Shown: positions 34,250 to 43,843, counted from the stretch's first letter. The stretch: 64,000 nt of DNA from Sellimonas sp963559135 (GCA_963559135.1 CAUWJP010000001.1:1-64000), one strand, 5' to 3'. Notes: a model not told the origin generated them from the sequence alone. Numbers and translations: made by a program.

Positions 34250-36589
34250 ATGAGTGTAAAAAAGGCCATGAAGAGAATGGCCGGAATCATTTTAAGCCTG
34301 ATAATGATAATGGGATCTTTTCCAGTGCAGGCAGCAGATTCATCTGTAAATGCAAAAGATACAGCTGTTTTATCAAAGCAGGAAAATGAGCGGTTGACAG
34401 GAAACGGGCAGGAGATTCTGATTGAATCTGAAGATAACCAGCTAGAAGAGACGGAGGAATCCGTTGGGGAGACAGGTGACCAGTCTGTAACAGATAAACA
34501 GGAGGAAACCGGGGAGAGCAATTCAGATATCAGTGTGCAGGAACCGGTGGAGAGCACAGAAAACCAAACCGATACTGATTCGGAATCAGAGGCAGTATCG
34601 AAAGAATCAGAAGCTGTGGAAGTGCCACAGGTGCAGACAGAGGAAACAGAAGCAATCAGCACACCACATATCTTTTATCGCTCCCAGGTTCAGACAGAGG
34701 GCTGGAATGATGAAGTGCAGGACGGTGCTACAAGCGGCACAGTTGGTAAGTCAAAACGGATGGAGACACTCAAAATCCATCTGGAGGATCAGCCTTATGA
34801 AGGCAGTGTGGAATACCGATCCCATGTGCAGAATCTAGGATGGGAATCTGTATGGGCAAAAGACGGGGCTGCAAGCGGTACTGTTGGAAAAGGACTCCGT
34901 CTGGAGGCAATTCAGATCCGTCTGACCGGAGAGATGGCAGAGCATTATGATATTTACTACCGTGTTCATGCTCAGCAGTACGGCTGGCTTGGCTGGGCAA
35001 AGAATGGAGAAAGTGCCGGAACGGCAGCATTCAGCTATCGGTTGGAAGGAATCGAGATTGTTCTTGTAGAAAAAGGAGAAACTGCACCTGGAAGCACAGA
35101 ACATGCATTCTGGCAACGACCGACTGTAAATTATCAGTCTCATGTGCAGACAATCGGCTGGCAGAATGAAGTGCAAAACGGTGCTGTCAGCGGAACAATC
35201 GGAAAGTCCAAACGAATGGAATCGATGAAGATATACATGACAGAGCAGCTGTACAGCGGTAATATTGAATATCGTTCTCATATTCAGAATGTGGGATGGG
35301 AATCTTCGTGGAAAGTAAACGGTGCTTTAAGCGGGACAACTGGAAAATCTCTCCGCTTAGAGGCAGTTCAGATTCGCCTGACTGGAGAATTGGCTCAGTA
35401 TTTTGATATATATTACCGTGTCCATGCACAACAGTTTGGCTGGCTTGGATGGGCGAAGAATGGTGAGAGCGCCGGCACAGCCGGATTTGGTTATCGGCTG
35501 GAAGGATTTCAGGTAATGCTTGTACGAAAAGAAAGTCCAGCACCAGGAAGCACGGACGCTGCGTTCCATCAGTTTCCGTCTGTTGTTTATCAAACACATG
35601 TGCAACGGGATGGCTGGAAAAGCGAGGTAAAAGATGGCGTAGAGAGTGGAACCGTCGGACAGTCCAAGCGTATGGAATCCATCAAAATCCGTCTTACAAA
35701 TCAGGATATCAGCGGAAACATCGAGTATCGATCCCACATTCAGAATCTTGGATGGGAGTCATCCTGGAAAAAGAACGGAGCTTTAAGCGGAACAACTGGA
35801 AAAGGCCTTCGCCTGGAAGCGATCCAGATCCGACTGACGGGAAATATGGCAAAGTACTTTGATATTTATTACCGTGTCCATGCGCAGCATTATGGCTGGC
35901 TTGGCTGGGCAAAGAACGGTGCAAGTGCCGGTACAGAAGGATGCAGCTATCGTCTGGAAGCGGTACAAATCCGCTTGGTGAAGAAAGGAGCTGCAGCACC
36001 GGGTTCCACGTCACGTCCATTTGTGAAGAGTAAGAACGGATGGTACTATGAAAACGGATATAAGTATTACTATAAGTCTGGTGTAAGACAGACAGATATC
36101 CGGAATATCATCGGAAAGCAGTCCTCTTATCTGATCAAGATTAATAAGCAGATGAGCTGTGTGACAGTTTATGCAAAAGATGGAAGCAGAGGATATATTA
36201 TTCCAGTTGTAGCATTTGCATGTTCGCCGGGCGCAGGAACACCGATCGGTACGTTCCATACCTCTAACAAATACCGTTGGCATGCACTATATGGGGCTCA
36301 GGGACAATGGTGTACGAGAATCACAGGACATGTTCTGTTCCATTCTCTTCCGTACACACATTTCAACAACCGGACGATGATGCCGAATCAATATAACAGA
36401 CTTGGAACATGGGCATCATCCGGATGTATCAGGCTGAGAGCCATTGATGCGAAGTGGATTTATGATAACTGTGCTTCCGGCACAACAGTCACCATTTACA
36501 ACAGTTCCGCAGCAGGGCCGCTTGGAAAACCGGTTTATGCAAAGATTCCAGCTTATCAGAACTGGGATCCGACTGATCCGACGATCTGA
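34250..36589 (+). CDS. ChW-repeat L,D-transpeptidase (YkuD), secreted
   Basis: 779 residues: signal peptide (cleavage near Q-A-A-D at about 29), an acidic Ser/Glu/Thr linker to about 135, nine ChW repeats (140-585), a short cell-wall-binding-like W-Y-Y-E-N-G-Y-K-Y-Y unit, then a YkuD domain with the catalytic H-S-L-P and S-S-G-C-I-R-L, Cys726 being the nucleophile. L,D-transpeptidases make 3-3 cross-links in peptidoglycan or attach proteins to it. The repeats should position the enzyme at the surface. It starts 16 bases after the GT80-like gene behind gggagg, so it was co-transcribed with it. All catalytic residues are present. Confidence 0.88.
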   Translation: MSVKKAMKRMAGIILSLIMIMGSFPVQAADSSVNAKDTAVLSKQENERLTGNGQEILIESEDNQLEETEESVGETGDQSVTDKQEETGESNSDISVQEPVESTENQTDTDSESEAVSKESEAVEVPQVQTEETEAISTPHIFYRSQVQTEGWNDEVQDGATSGTVGKSKRMETLKIHLEDQPYEGSVEYRSHVQNLGWESVWAKDGAASGTVGKGLRLEAIQIRLTGEMAEHYDIYYRVHAQQYGWLGWAKNGESAGTAAFSYRLEGIEIVLVEKGETAPGSTEHAFWQRPTVNYQSHVQTIGWQNEVQNGAVSGTIGKSKRMESMKIYMTEQLYSGNIEYRSHIQNVGWESSWKVNGALSGTTGKSLRLEAVQIRLTGELAQYFDIYYRVHAQQFGWLGWAKNGESAGTAGFGYRLEGFQVMLVRKESPAPGSTDAAFHQFPSVVYQTHVQRDGWKSEVKDGVESGTVGQSKRMESIKIRLTNQDISGNIEYRSHIQNLGWESSWKKNGALSGTTGKGLRLEAIQIRLTGNMAKYFDIYYRVHAQHYGWLGWAKNGASAGTEGCSYRLEAVQIRLVKKGAAAPGSTSRPFVKSKNGWYYENGYKYYYKSGVRQTDIRNIIGKQSSYLIKINKQMSCVTVYAKDGSRGYIIPVVAFACSPGAGTPIGTFHTSNKYRWHALYGAQGQWCTRITGHVLFHSLPYTHFNNRTMMPNQYNRLGTWASSGCIRLRAIDAKWIYDNCASGTTVTIYNSSAAGPLGKPVYAKIPAYQNWDPTDPTI
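34667..36001 (+). repeat. Nine ChW repeats in the L,D-transpeptidase gene (three triplets of about 435 bases)
   Basis: Each triplet has the unit order H-V-Q-T-x-G-W / H-I-Q-N-x-G-W-E-S / V-H-A-Q-x-x-G-W-L-G-W-A-K-N-G, the same order as in the neighbouring gene. Triplets are highly similar to each other at the DNA level, which favours recombination and unit gain or loss. Confidence 0.85.
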
Positions 36590-36625
36590 CAGTCAGGTAA
36601 AATGGGAATAGCAATATGAATAAGA

Positions 36626-36659
36626 AAGAGGGATACGGTTCAGAAACCATATCCCTCTT
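36626..36659. terminator. Hairpin between converging genes
   Basis: aagagggata and tatccctctt pair, with an extra ggtt/aacc inside. It lies between the L,D-transpeptidase stop and the minus-strand deacetylase stop and may serve both; neither side has a long T run. Confidence 0.6.
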
Positions 36660-36662
36660 CTG

Positions 36663-37493
36663 CTAAAACTGATTTTCTACAAGCTGGGAGAGCGGAGCAA
36701 AATGATAGCCCATTTCTTCCCATTTTGTCAGAAGTTCATCTAGAATTTGCGCATTAGTAGAAGACGTGTTGTGGAGAAGGACGACTGCACCAGGATGAAT
36801 ACGCCCGAGCAGTTTTTCAAATGCTTCTTCTTTGGTGGGCTGATCGTCCTCATACCAGTCTACATAGGCGAGACTCCAGAAGAAGGTATAGTACCCAAGG
36901 CCTTTTGCCATCTGTAGATTGACGGTACTGAATTTTCCTTGGGGAGGCCGATAATATGGACTCATCTGCTGCCCGGTTGTCTCTTCAAAAAGAGACTCTA
37001 CACTTTCCAGTTCTTCCCGGAAAGCGCTTTCTGTAGAAATGTCGGACATATCCGGATGATGCCACGTATGATTCCCGACCGCATGCCCTTCTTCGACCAT
37101 CCGTTTTACTATGTCGGGATTGTCACGAAGAAAGGTGCCTACAATAAAAAAAGCTGCAGGAGCTTCATGTTTTTTCAGGGCATCAAGGATTGCTTCCGTA
37201 TTTCTGTTTTCATATCCGCAGTCAAAAGTCAGATAGATGACTTTTTCATCTGTATCTTCACAGTATACGGCATTCAGGGCGGAAAGTTCAGAAACACCGG
37301 CATTTCCGATGGGACGTTCCCCTTCGTTTGGAAAACTTAATCCCCAGTTCTCGGAGGCTTCAGCAGACGTCTCTTTGGCGGGGACTCCCTGGAAAGAGGA
37401 GATAAGAAATCCAACGCCGGTTCCGGCGCAGTAGGCGGCCACAAAGAGCAAGAGAAGAAGCAATGCTTTTTTCAATTCAGAAGCATGTTTCAT
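36663..37493 (-). CDS. Polysaccharide deacetylase, PdaA-like
   Basis: 276 residues: an N-terminal hydrophobic segment (10-30) serving as signal anchor or signal peptide, then a NodB-homology domain with the metal Asp motif T-F-D-C-G-Y-E-N, the H-T-W-H-H metal histidines, Y-R-P-P-Q-G-K-F and L-L-H-N-T. The C-G-Y-E-N form and the H-F-A-P-L end are as in PdaA, which deacetylates muramic acid to make spore cortex delta-lactam. ATG 37493 is preferred, as the longer frame adds a second hydrophobic stub; the ribosome binding site is weak. A spore-cortex role fits a spore former, but a vegetative wall role is possible. Confidence 0.82.
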   Translation of the reverse strand: MKHASELKKALLLLLLFVAAYCAGTGVGFLISSFQGVPAKETSAEASENWGLSFPNEGERPIGNAGVSELSALNAVYCEDTDEKVIYLTFDCGYENRNTEAILDALKKHEAPAAFFIVGTFLRDNPDIVKRMVEEGHAVGNHTWHHPDMSDISTESAFREELESVESLFEETTGQQMSPYYRPPQGKFSTVNLQMAKGLGYYTFFWSLAYVDWYEDDQPTKEEAFEKLLGRIHPGAVVLLHNTSSTNAQILDELLTKWEEMGYHFAPLSQLVENQF

Positions 37494-37593
37494 AGTTTTG
37501 ATTCCCGAAAATATTGTTGGTTTCAGTGTATGATGAATCGAAAGAAAATAGAAGCAGGCCGCAGAAAAGGAAAAGAGAAAGGAATATACGCGC

Positions 37594-38511
37594 ATGAAAT
37601 ATTATCTTGCTCCCTTAGAAGGGATTACAGATCATATCTATAGAAGAACATATAATAAGCTGTTTGAACCGATGGATAAATATTTTATCCCTTTTCTTAC
37701 GCCAAACGAGAATGGAAAATTATCCAAACGGCAGAGACAGGACGTACTTCCGGAAAATAATGAAGGAATGTATGCAGTTCCACAGATTCTGACAAATAAA
37801 ACAGAAGAGTTTCTAAATGCAGAGGCATATCTTGGCAGTCTTGGATATGAAGAGGTAAATCTGAATCTTGGCTGTCCTTCCCGTTGTGTGGTATCGAAAG
37901 GACGAGGAGCGGGCTTTCTGGCGGATCTGGATGTACTTGGCAGATTTCTGGATCAAATTTTTGAAAAATCCAATATCCGGATTTCTATTAAAAGTAGAAT
38001 CGGAGTGAAGGATGTGGAAGAGTTCGGAGCACTGTTGGATTTGTATAATCAGTATTCGCTTGAGGAACTGATTCTCCATCCACGTACTGGAAAAGAATTT
38101 TATAATGGCAGCCCACACTGGGAAGTTTACCGGTATGCCATGAAAGAAAGCAGACATCCGCTATGCTATAACGGCGACCTTTTTACGAAAGACCAGTACG
38201 AAGACTGGGAGAAGGAATTTCCGCAAAGTGATGCGGTGATGCTTGGAAGAGGAATACTTGGCGATCCGCTTTTATTATCTGAGATTCGGCAAAAACAGGC
38301 ACCGGCTCATTCCTGGATTGAGCTTCAGTATGAGCTCTATCTCGCATATCAGAGGGAAATTCAGGTTGAGCGGCATGTACTGTCGAGGCTGAAAGAATTC
38401 TGGACGTACCGAGCATTGGTACATAGGGAAGAACAGGAGATGATTCAGAAGATTTACAGGACAAATACATTAAAAGAATATGCAGAACTGCTGCATTTTG
38501 ATAGACGATAA
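37594..38511 (+). CDS. tRNA-dihydrouridine synthase family protein
   Basis: 305 residues, a flavin-dependent TIM barrel: L-A-P-L-E-G-I-T-D start, L-N-L-G-C-P-S-R and G-R-G-A-G-F-L, I-K-S-R-I-G, L-I-L-H-P-R-T, and G-R-G-I-L-G-D-P are the standard Dus motifs. It reduces uridines in tRNA D-loops with NADPH. It is shorter at the C-terminus than DusB, in keeping with the small Dus group of Firmicutes. ATG 37594 follows aaagga. It is divergent from the deacetylase. Confidence 0.88.
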   Translation: MKYYLAPLEGITDHIYRRTYNKLFEPMDKYFIPFLTPNENGKLSKRQRQDVLPENNEGMYAVPQILTNKTEEFLNAEAYLGSLGYEEVNLNLGCPSRCVVSKGRGAGFLADLDVLGRFLDQIFEKSNIRISIKSRIGVKDVEEFGALLDLYNQYSLEELILHPRTGKEFYNGSPHWEVYRYAMKESRHPLCYNGDLFTKDQYEDWEKEFPQSDAVMLGRGILGDPLLLSEIRQKQAPAHSWIELQYELYLAYQREIQVERHVLSRLKEFWTYRALVHREEQEMIQKIYRTNTLKEYAELLHFDRR

Positions 38512-38539
38512 TTCAGCAAAAGAAAAGTAGGGAGACAGG

Positions 38540-39040
38540 ATGCGGACTATGAGATTAAAGAAAAGAGAAATTTTGGACAAAGAGGTTTTAAGAGAACTGA
38601 TTGATGGATGCAAAGTTGTACGGATCGGGGCAGTAGATGAGGATGGAATGTTCATTGTGCCGGTTAATTATGGATCTGAATTACAGGAGAGAGAAGACGG
38701 GACACTTGACTGGAAACTGTATTTTCATTCCGCGGCTCAAGGACGAAAAGCAGAAGCTTTTGCAAAGGAGCCGACAGTAGCGCTGGAACTTGACCGGGAA
38801 GGAGGGGTGATCCAGGGTGATTACACTTGTTCCTATTCGTTTGCCTACCGGAGTATTATGGGGACAGGAAAGATCAGAAAATTGGAGTCAGAGAGCGAAA
38901 AGCGTTATGGATTTGAAAAGATTATGCAACATCTGGCGCCGGAGGCAGAAATAAAATTTGATCAAAATCTACTGAAAGCGGCGGATGTGTACTGTATTGA
39001 AGTCCTTTCGTTTACCGGGAAAGAGAGAAAGAAGCAGTAG
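38540..39040 (+). CDS. Pyridoxamine 5'-phosphate oxidase-like flavoprotein (NimA-like)
   Basis: 166 residues of the split-barrel FMN-binding fold: M-R-L-K-K-R-E-I, V-V-R-I-G-A-V-D-E-D-G, P-V-N-Y, L-Y-F-H-S-A, and a basic/aromatic segment with Y-R-S-I-M-G-T-G-K-I. Members include nitroimidazole reductases (Nim) and general flavin reductases; the H-S-A and early R-E-I elements are Nim-like. The ATG at 38540 has gggagacagg upstream. It follows the Dus gene after 28 bases and may share its transcript. The substrate is not determined. Confidence 0.8.
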   Translation: MRTMRLKKREILDKEVLRELIDGCKVVRIGAVDEDGMFIVPVNYGSELQEREDGTLDWKLYFHSAAQGRKAEAFAKEPTVALELDREGGVIQGDYTCSYSFAYRSIMGTGKIRKLESESEKRYGFEKIMQHLAPEAEIKFDQNLLKAADVYCIEVLSFTGKERKKQ

Positions 39041-39113
39041 TTTTTGGAAACAGATGGAGTATAGGAATGGAGATTGCCGCATATATTGCTAGAAAAGCAA
39101 GGTGTGCGGCAGT

Positions 39114-39446
39114 ATGATGGGAAGCAGACGAAGAGACCAGACCAGGCAGGAAGAAACACGCGGAGATGTGATACGGAAAAAGATCGCAGAGACCGCAGAT
39201 GCACCAAAAGATGTGATCATGGGGCTTCCGCTGATCCATCTGACCGGACAGTGTGAAGTCTGTATAGAAAATTATAGAGGGATTCTGGAATATACGGAGG
39301 AACTGATCCGTGTGAAAACAAAATCCGGCACGATTCGGATTATTGGGAAAAGAATGTGCATAGAATACTATATGAATGATGAGATGAAAATTACCGGGAA
39401 GATCTGGAAGGTAGAGTTTGAAAAGAAGGAGGATGCACATTGCTGA
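39114..39446 (+). CDS. yqfC: Sporulation protein YqfC (YabP/YqfC family)
   Basis: 110 residues. V-I-M-G-L-P-L-I-H-L-T-G, a central V-C-I-E-N-Y-R-G-I-L-E-Y and V-K-T-K-S-G are the YabP/YqfC signature. It is made in the mother cell under SigE in Bacillus and pairs with YqfD. The start may be ATG 39114, ATG 39117 or GTG 39102, since the ribosome binding site is poor. It overlaps yqfD by 7 bases. With yqfD-phoH-ybeY it forms the gene order conserved in spore formers. Confidence 0.88.
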   Translation: MMGSRRRDQTRQEETRGDVIRKKIAETADAPKDVIMGLPLIHLTGQCEVCIENYRGILEYTEELIRVKTKSGTIRIIGKRMCIEYYMNDEMKITGKIWKVEFEKKEDAHC

Positions 39447-40675
39447 CACGGATCCTACGGTATATGAAAGGGTATGTCCGGATACGGATCACCGGATATT
39501 CTCCTGAACGATTTCTGAATCTGTGTAAATACAAGAACATTCCGGTCTGGGGACTTTTGCCGGGCCGTAATTTTTATGACATGAATATTACGATAGCCGG
39601 TATGAAGAAACTAAAACCGATCCTTAGAAAAACCGGTACCAATTTACGAATCATAGAGAAAATCGGACTTCCTTTTTTCCTTTTCCGGCACCGCAAAAGG
39701 AAGATTTTTTTTGCCGGAGCAGTGAGCTGTATTCTGCTTATATATATACTTTCTCTTTTTATATGGAATATTGAGATCAGCGGCAATCATGTCCGGACGG
39801 ATGAGACCATTCTGGCCTTTTTAAGAAAACAGGATGTGCACTGCGGGATGCCGGCCTCTTCTGTGGACTGTGCCGGGATTGCCAGGATGATCCGGAAAGA
39901 GTATGATGATGTCATCTGGGTATCGGCATCTCTAAAGGGAAGTAAAATCAAGATTGAGATTAAGGAAAACAGTGATTCCAGGGAGATTGAGGAAGAGAAA
40001 ACGACAGAGGAAGGAACCGATCTCATTGCTGAAAAGGATGGTGTCATCAAAGAGATTGTCACCAGATCCGGTGTCCCGATGGTGCACGCTGGAGATAAAG
40101 TAAAAGCTGGAGATATTCTCGTATCAGGACGTGTGGAGATTAAAAATGACAGTCAGGAAGTCATAGGATATCAGTACCAGAATGCGGATGCGGATATCCG
40201 AATGGAGACAAAAGAGGTATACGAAGAAACACTGGATTTGTCCTATACGGTTAAGAAATATGAAAAACACAAGAAATGTCAGGTTTTCCTCCGTTTCTCA
40301 GATAAAGAATACACTCTGGGGCAGAAAGTTGACGCAGGGGAGAGAAAAGAAGTCTTCTCATTTGAGGTTCTTCCTCAGTTTTCCAAAAGTTTTCCATTCC
40401 CGTTTTCATTTGGCATCCGGGAGGAAAAACAGTATCTGGAAGTGAAGAAAACCTATACAAAAAAGGAATGTCAGGAGATCCTAAGCAGAGAATTCGAACG
40501 CTTCTGCAAGGATTTAAGAAAAAAAGGGGTTCAAATTCTGGAGAATGATGTTAAAATATACAAAGACACGCAAAGTGCAAAAGCAAAAGGAACACTGATT
40601 CTTCTGGAATCATGCGGAAAGGAAAGAAAGACAGAACATGGGAATCTTGGAGAGAACAATGCAGATACCAGCTGA
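39440..40675 (+). CDS. yqfD: Sporulation protein YqfD
   Basis: 411 residues: a cytoplasmic N-terminal part (1-90), one membrane helix (about 91-110), then a long extracellular/intermembrane domain with a FtsQ/POTRA-like section and the linker K-D-G-V-I-K-E-I-V-T-R-S-G. It is a mother-cell sporulation protein, needed for engulfment-stage membrane functions in Bacillus. The TTG at 39440 is well set by aaggagg at 39426-39432. It overlaps yqfC at its start and phoH at its end, so the three are translationally coupled. Confidence 0.85.
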   Translation: MLTRILRYMKGYVRIRITGYSPERFLNLCKYKNIPVWGLLPGRNFYDMNITIAGMKKLKPILRKTGTNLRIIEKIGLPFFLFRHRKRKIFFAGAVSCILLIYILSLFIWNIEISGNHVRTDETILAFLRKQDVHCGMPASSVDCAGIARMIRKEYDDVIWVSASLKGSKIKIEIKENSDSREIEEEKTTEEGTDLIAEKDGVIKEIVTRSGVPMVHAGDKVKAGDILVSGRVEIKNDSQEVIGYQYQNADADIRMETKEVYEETLDLSYTVKKYEKHKKCQVFLRFSDKEYTLGQKVDAGERKEVFSFEVLPQFSKSFPFPFSFGIREEKQYLEVKKTYTKKECQEILSREFERFCKDLRKKGVQILENDVKIYKDTQSAKAKGTLILLESCGKERKTEHGNLGENNADTS

Positions 40676-41648
40676 GCATGAGGCAAATGTGTTCGGTCAG
40701 CTGGATGCCTACGCAAAGAAAATTGAACGCACGTTCCATGTAACTTTGATCGAGAGAAACGGTGAGATCAAGATCATGGGTGAAGAGGGAAGGACCAGAA
40801 AAGCAGAAGAGATTCTGGAAAAGTTGCTGGAACTGTCCCGGCGGGGAAATGTGATCACAGAACAAAATGTAGACTATCTCATTTCATTGGCTATGGAAAA
40901 TGATGAAAAAGGCGATGTTCTGGAAATAGATAAAGAGGTTGTGACATATACGGTTCAGGGTAAGCCGGTCAAAGCGAAGACACTGGGACAGAAAAATTAT
41001 GTGGATGCAATTAAAAAAGATATGATTGTCTTTGGGCTTGGACCGGCCGGAACAGGGAAGACCTACCTTGCAATGGCCATGGCAATCTCGGCATTCAAAA
41101 ATAATGAAGTAGGAAGGATCATTCTGACCCGGCCGGCAATCGAGGCGGGAGAGAAGCTTGGATTTCTTCCGGGAGATCTGCAGAGCAAAATTGATCCGTA
41201 CCTGCGGCCCCTCTATGATGCGCTTTATCAGATTATGGGGGCAGAGAGCTTCGTGAAAAATTCAGAGAAAGGACTTATCGAAGTGGCTCCGCTTGCCTAT
41301 ATGAGAGGACGGACACTTGATAATGCATTTATAATTCTGGATGAAGCGCAAAATACAACGCCGGCTCAGATGAAAATGTTTCTGACACGAATTGGATTCG
41401 GGTCAAAGGTTGTAATTACCGGTGATGAGACACAAAAGGATCTGCCGTCCGGACAGACATCAGGTCTTGATGTGGCAGTCAAAGTCGTGAATGGACTGGA
41501 AGGGATCAGTGTCTGCCGTTTGACCAGCAGGGACGTTGTAAGACATCCGCTTGTTCAGAAAATCGTAAAGGCTTATGAGAATTACGAGAAAAAGGAAGAG
41601 AGCGGGAAACGGGGAAACAGAAGAAAAAATATAAGACATAGAGGTTGA
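40638..41648 (+). CDS. phoH: PhoH family ATPase (PhoH-like protein)
   Basis: 336 residues. N-terminal I-P-A-E-H-E-A-N-V-F-G-Q-L-D and a KH-like region, then an ATPase core with Walker A G-P-A-G-T-G-K-T at 135-142, and a C-terminal Walker B I-I-L-D-E-A-Q-N. The N-terminus M-G-I-L-E-R-T-M-Q-I-P matches the family, so ATG 40638 is used even though it overlaps yqfD by 38 bases; ATG 40659 is the other option. It is thought to act in RNA processing with the neighbouring ybeY. Confidence 0.9.
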   Translation: MGILERTMQIPAEHEANVFGQLDAYAKKIERTFHVTLIERNGEIKIMGEEGRTRKAEEILEKLLELSRRGNVITEQNVDYLISLAMENDEKGDVLEIDKEVVTYTVQGKPVKAKTLGQKNYVDAIKKDMIVFGLGPAGTGKTYLAMAMAISAFKNNEVGRIILTRPAIEAGEKLGFLPGDLQSKIDPYLRPLYDALYQIMGAESFVKNSEKGLIEVAPLAYMRGRTLDNAFIILDEAQNTTPAQMKMFLTRIGFGSKVVITGDETQKDLPSGQTSGLDVAVKVVNGLEGISVCRLTSRDVVRHPLVQKIVKAYENYEKKEESGKRGNRRKNIRHRG

Positions 41649-41649
41649 T

Positions 41650-42171
41650 ATGACAATATATTTAGAAGAGGAATCAGAAATCAGACTTCCGGTAGAATGC
41701 CGGAAAGTAGCAGAGCAGGTGGTGGAAGAAGCCCTTGATTATGAAAGATTTCCATATGAAGCGGAAGTAGAGATCCTGCTCACAGACAATGAATCAATCC
41801 GGGAGATGAACCGCGAACAGAGAGGAATTGACCGCCCGACGGACGTACTGTCTTTTCCGATGATTGATTATGAAACAGCGGGAGAATTTGATTTCCTGGA
41901 GGAACGTCCGGACTGCTTTCATCCAGAGACTGGGGAAGCGCTTCTCGGAGATATTGTAATTTCAAAGGAAAAAGTACTCTCACAGGCAGAGGAATATGGA
42001 CATTCTCCACTACGGGAGTACGCCTTTTTGATTGCGCACAGCATGCTTCATCTTCTTGGATATGACCATATGGAAGAGAAGGAAAGGCTTGTTATGGAAA
42101 AGAAGCAAAATGAAATTCTGGAGCGCCTGGGAATTTCCAGGTCAGGAACTGCAAAAGACGAAACAAAATAG
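41650..42171 (+). CDS. ybeY: Endoribonuclease YbeY
   Basis: 173 residues, a single-strand metal-dependent RNase that takes part in 16S rRNA maturation. The zinc motif is at residues 130-140 with His130, His134 and His140; the residue after His130 is Ser where most members have Gly (H-S-M-L-H-L-L-G-Y-D-H). R-P-T-D-V-L-S-F-P is also present. It is coupled to phoH (1-base gap), as in most Firmicutes. Confidence 0.92.
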   Translation: MTIYLEEESEIRLPVECRKVAEQVVEEALDYERFPYEAEVEILLTDNESIREMNREQRGIDRPTDVLSFPMIDYETAGEFDFLEERPDCFHPETGEALLGDIVISKEKVLSQAEEYGHSPLREYAFLIAHSMLHLLGYDHMEEKERLVMEKKQNEILERLGISRSGTAKDETK

Positions 42172-42182
42172 CGGGGTGTTTT

Positions 42183-43832
42183 ATGGATAAAAAGAAAAAT
42201 GGAAATGAATTTCTGGTGCAGGGAGGAATCCTTGCGGCAGCTGGAATGATTTCCAGAATCATAGGAATGATCTATCGGATCCCACTTCTGAACATTATGG
42301 GGACGACTGGTCAGGGATTTTACGAGGTGGCATATCAGATTTACAGTATTGCACTGATTCTCACATCTTACAGTATGCCGCTTGCGGTTTCCAAGTTGGT
42401 TTCCGCAAGACTTTCCAAAAATCAGGAAAAAAATGCGTTTCGGATTTTTAAAGCGGCATTATTATTGACCTTAGTAGTAGGCGGAATTGTCAGTCTGATT
42501 ATTTTCTTTGGCGCCGATTTTCTTGCAGGTGGGGTTATGAAGATGAGCATGAGCGCCTATGCGTTGCGGGTGTTGGCGCCGGGACTTGTCATTGTTTCCG
42601 TGATGGGAGTTTTACGAGGCTTCTTTCAGGGACGTGGTTCTATGGTGCCAACTGCGGTATCACAGATTCTGGAGCAGGTTGTTCATGCGATTGTCAGTAT
42701 TATTGGAGCTTATATTCTGCTTCAGTACGGAAAGAGCGTGGGATCTGAGCAGAGAAACGATCTTTACGGTCCGGCTTTTTCGGCAGCGGGTGCCACACTT
42801 GGCGTTATCGCCGGCGGTCTGGTTGCGCTGATTTTCCTTGTGTTGATTTTCTATGCATACCGCGGAAAACTGCGGAATAAAATCAGACGGGACAAAACCG
42901 TAGAGATGGAGAGCTTTGGATTTATTTTCAAGGTGCTGATTCTTACGATTGCACCGGTTATTTTAAGCTCTACCGTGTACAATATTCAGAACGTTATTGA
43001 CAGTGCCATGTTCAGCAGTATCATGTCCGCCCAGGGATTCACAGAGGAGCATTGTGCAGACCTGCTTGGAAGTCTGGGACAGTACTATACGCTGTTTAAC
43101 GTGCCGCTTTTTATGGCAAATGCGCTCGGATCTTCGATCGTGCCGCCGCTTGTGCGTGCATATGAAAACGGAAACCGGGAGCAGGTACATCAGAAAATTG
43201 AGATGGCGATGCGTGTAACCATGTTGATTGCAGTGCCAAGTGCAGTCGCATTTATCGTAATACCAAAACCGATGCTGGATCTGATCTGGAGCTCCATCGA
43301 TAATACAGTGGCAGCCAATCTGTTCCGGATCGGTGCAATCTCGATTATCTTCTATGCGGCATCTACGCTGACCAATGCAGTGCTGCAAGGAGTCAACAAG
43401 ATGATGTCGCCGGTGAAAAATGCTGCGACTTCCCTTGTAATCCATATTGTTTCCCTGTTTATTATGCTCGTATTTTTCCACTGGAGCATCTATGCAGTTG
43501 TTGCAAGTAAGGTGATCTTTGGTCTTGCTATGTGCATCTTAAATGCGCATGATCTTCGGGAAGCAGTTGGATATGTGCAGGAAAAGAAACGTACTTTCGT
43601 ATATCCGGCAATAGCATCCATCATCATGGGTGGTGTTATTTTTGCGCTTCAGTTTGTATTGGCCCTTGTGATCAGTGATGCAGTTGCAACGGTAATTTCG
43701 ATCGTGGCGGGCGTATGTATCTATACGGTCAGCCTTCTTGCGATCGGCGGACTAACAGAAGTGGAGATTCTTGCGCTTCCGAAGGGGGCAAAGATTGCGG
43801 GAATTTTGCGGAAAGCACATTTATTAAAATAG
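42183..43832 (+). CDS. MOP-superfamily lipid flippase (SpoVB/MurJ-type polysaccharide transporter)
   Basis: 549 residues with about 14 hydrophobic helices and the family opening F-L-V-Q-G-G-I-L-A-A-A-G-M-I-S-R. It belongs to the MurJ/SpoVB/Wzx group, which flips lipid-linked peptidoglycan or polysaccharide precursors across the membrane. SpoVB and MurJ cannot be separated by eye, so no symbol is given. It starts 11 bases after ybeY. The kinase gene follows directly. Confidence 0.85.
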   Translation: MDKKKNGNEFLVQGGILAAAGMISRIIGMIYRIPLLNIMGTTGQGFYEVAYQIYSIALILTSYSMPLAVSKLVSARLSKNQEKNAFRIFKAALLLTLVVGGIVSLIIFFGADFLAGGVMKMSMSAYALRVLAPGLVIVSVMGVLRGFFQGRGSMVPTAVSQILEQVVHAIVSIIGAYILLQYGKSVGSEQRNDLYGPAFSAAGATLGVIAGGLVALIFLVLIFYAYRGKLRNKIRRDKTVEMESFGFIFKVLILTIAPVILSSTVYNIQNVIDSAMFSSIMSAQGFTEEHCADLLGSLGQYYTLFNVPLFMANALGSSIVPPLVRAYENGNREQVHQKIEMAMRVTMLIAVPSAVAFIVIPKPMLDLIWSSIDNTVAANLFRIGAISIIFYAASTLTNAVLQGVNKMMSPVKNAATSLVIHIVSLFIMLVFFHWSIYAVVASKVIFGLAMCILNAHDLREAVGYVQEKKRTFVYPAIASIIMGGVIFALQFVLALVISDAVATVISIVAGVCIYTVSLLAIGGLTEVEILALPKGAKIAGILRKAHLLK

Positions 43833-43843
43833 AGGTGCATGGG

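Noticed and set aside
43715..43843. N-terminal extension of the PdxY-like kinase
   Set aside because: It overlaps the flippase gene and adds residues with no match to the ribokinase-like fold; ATG 43844 gives the normal start.
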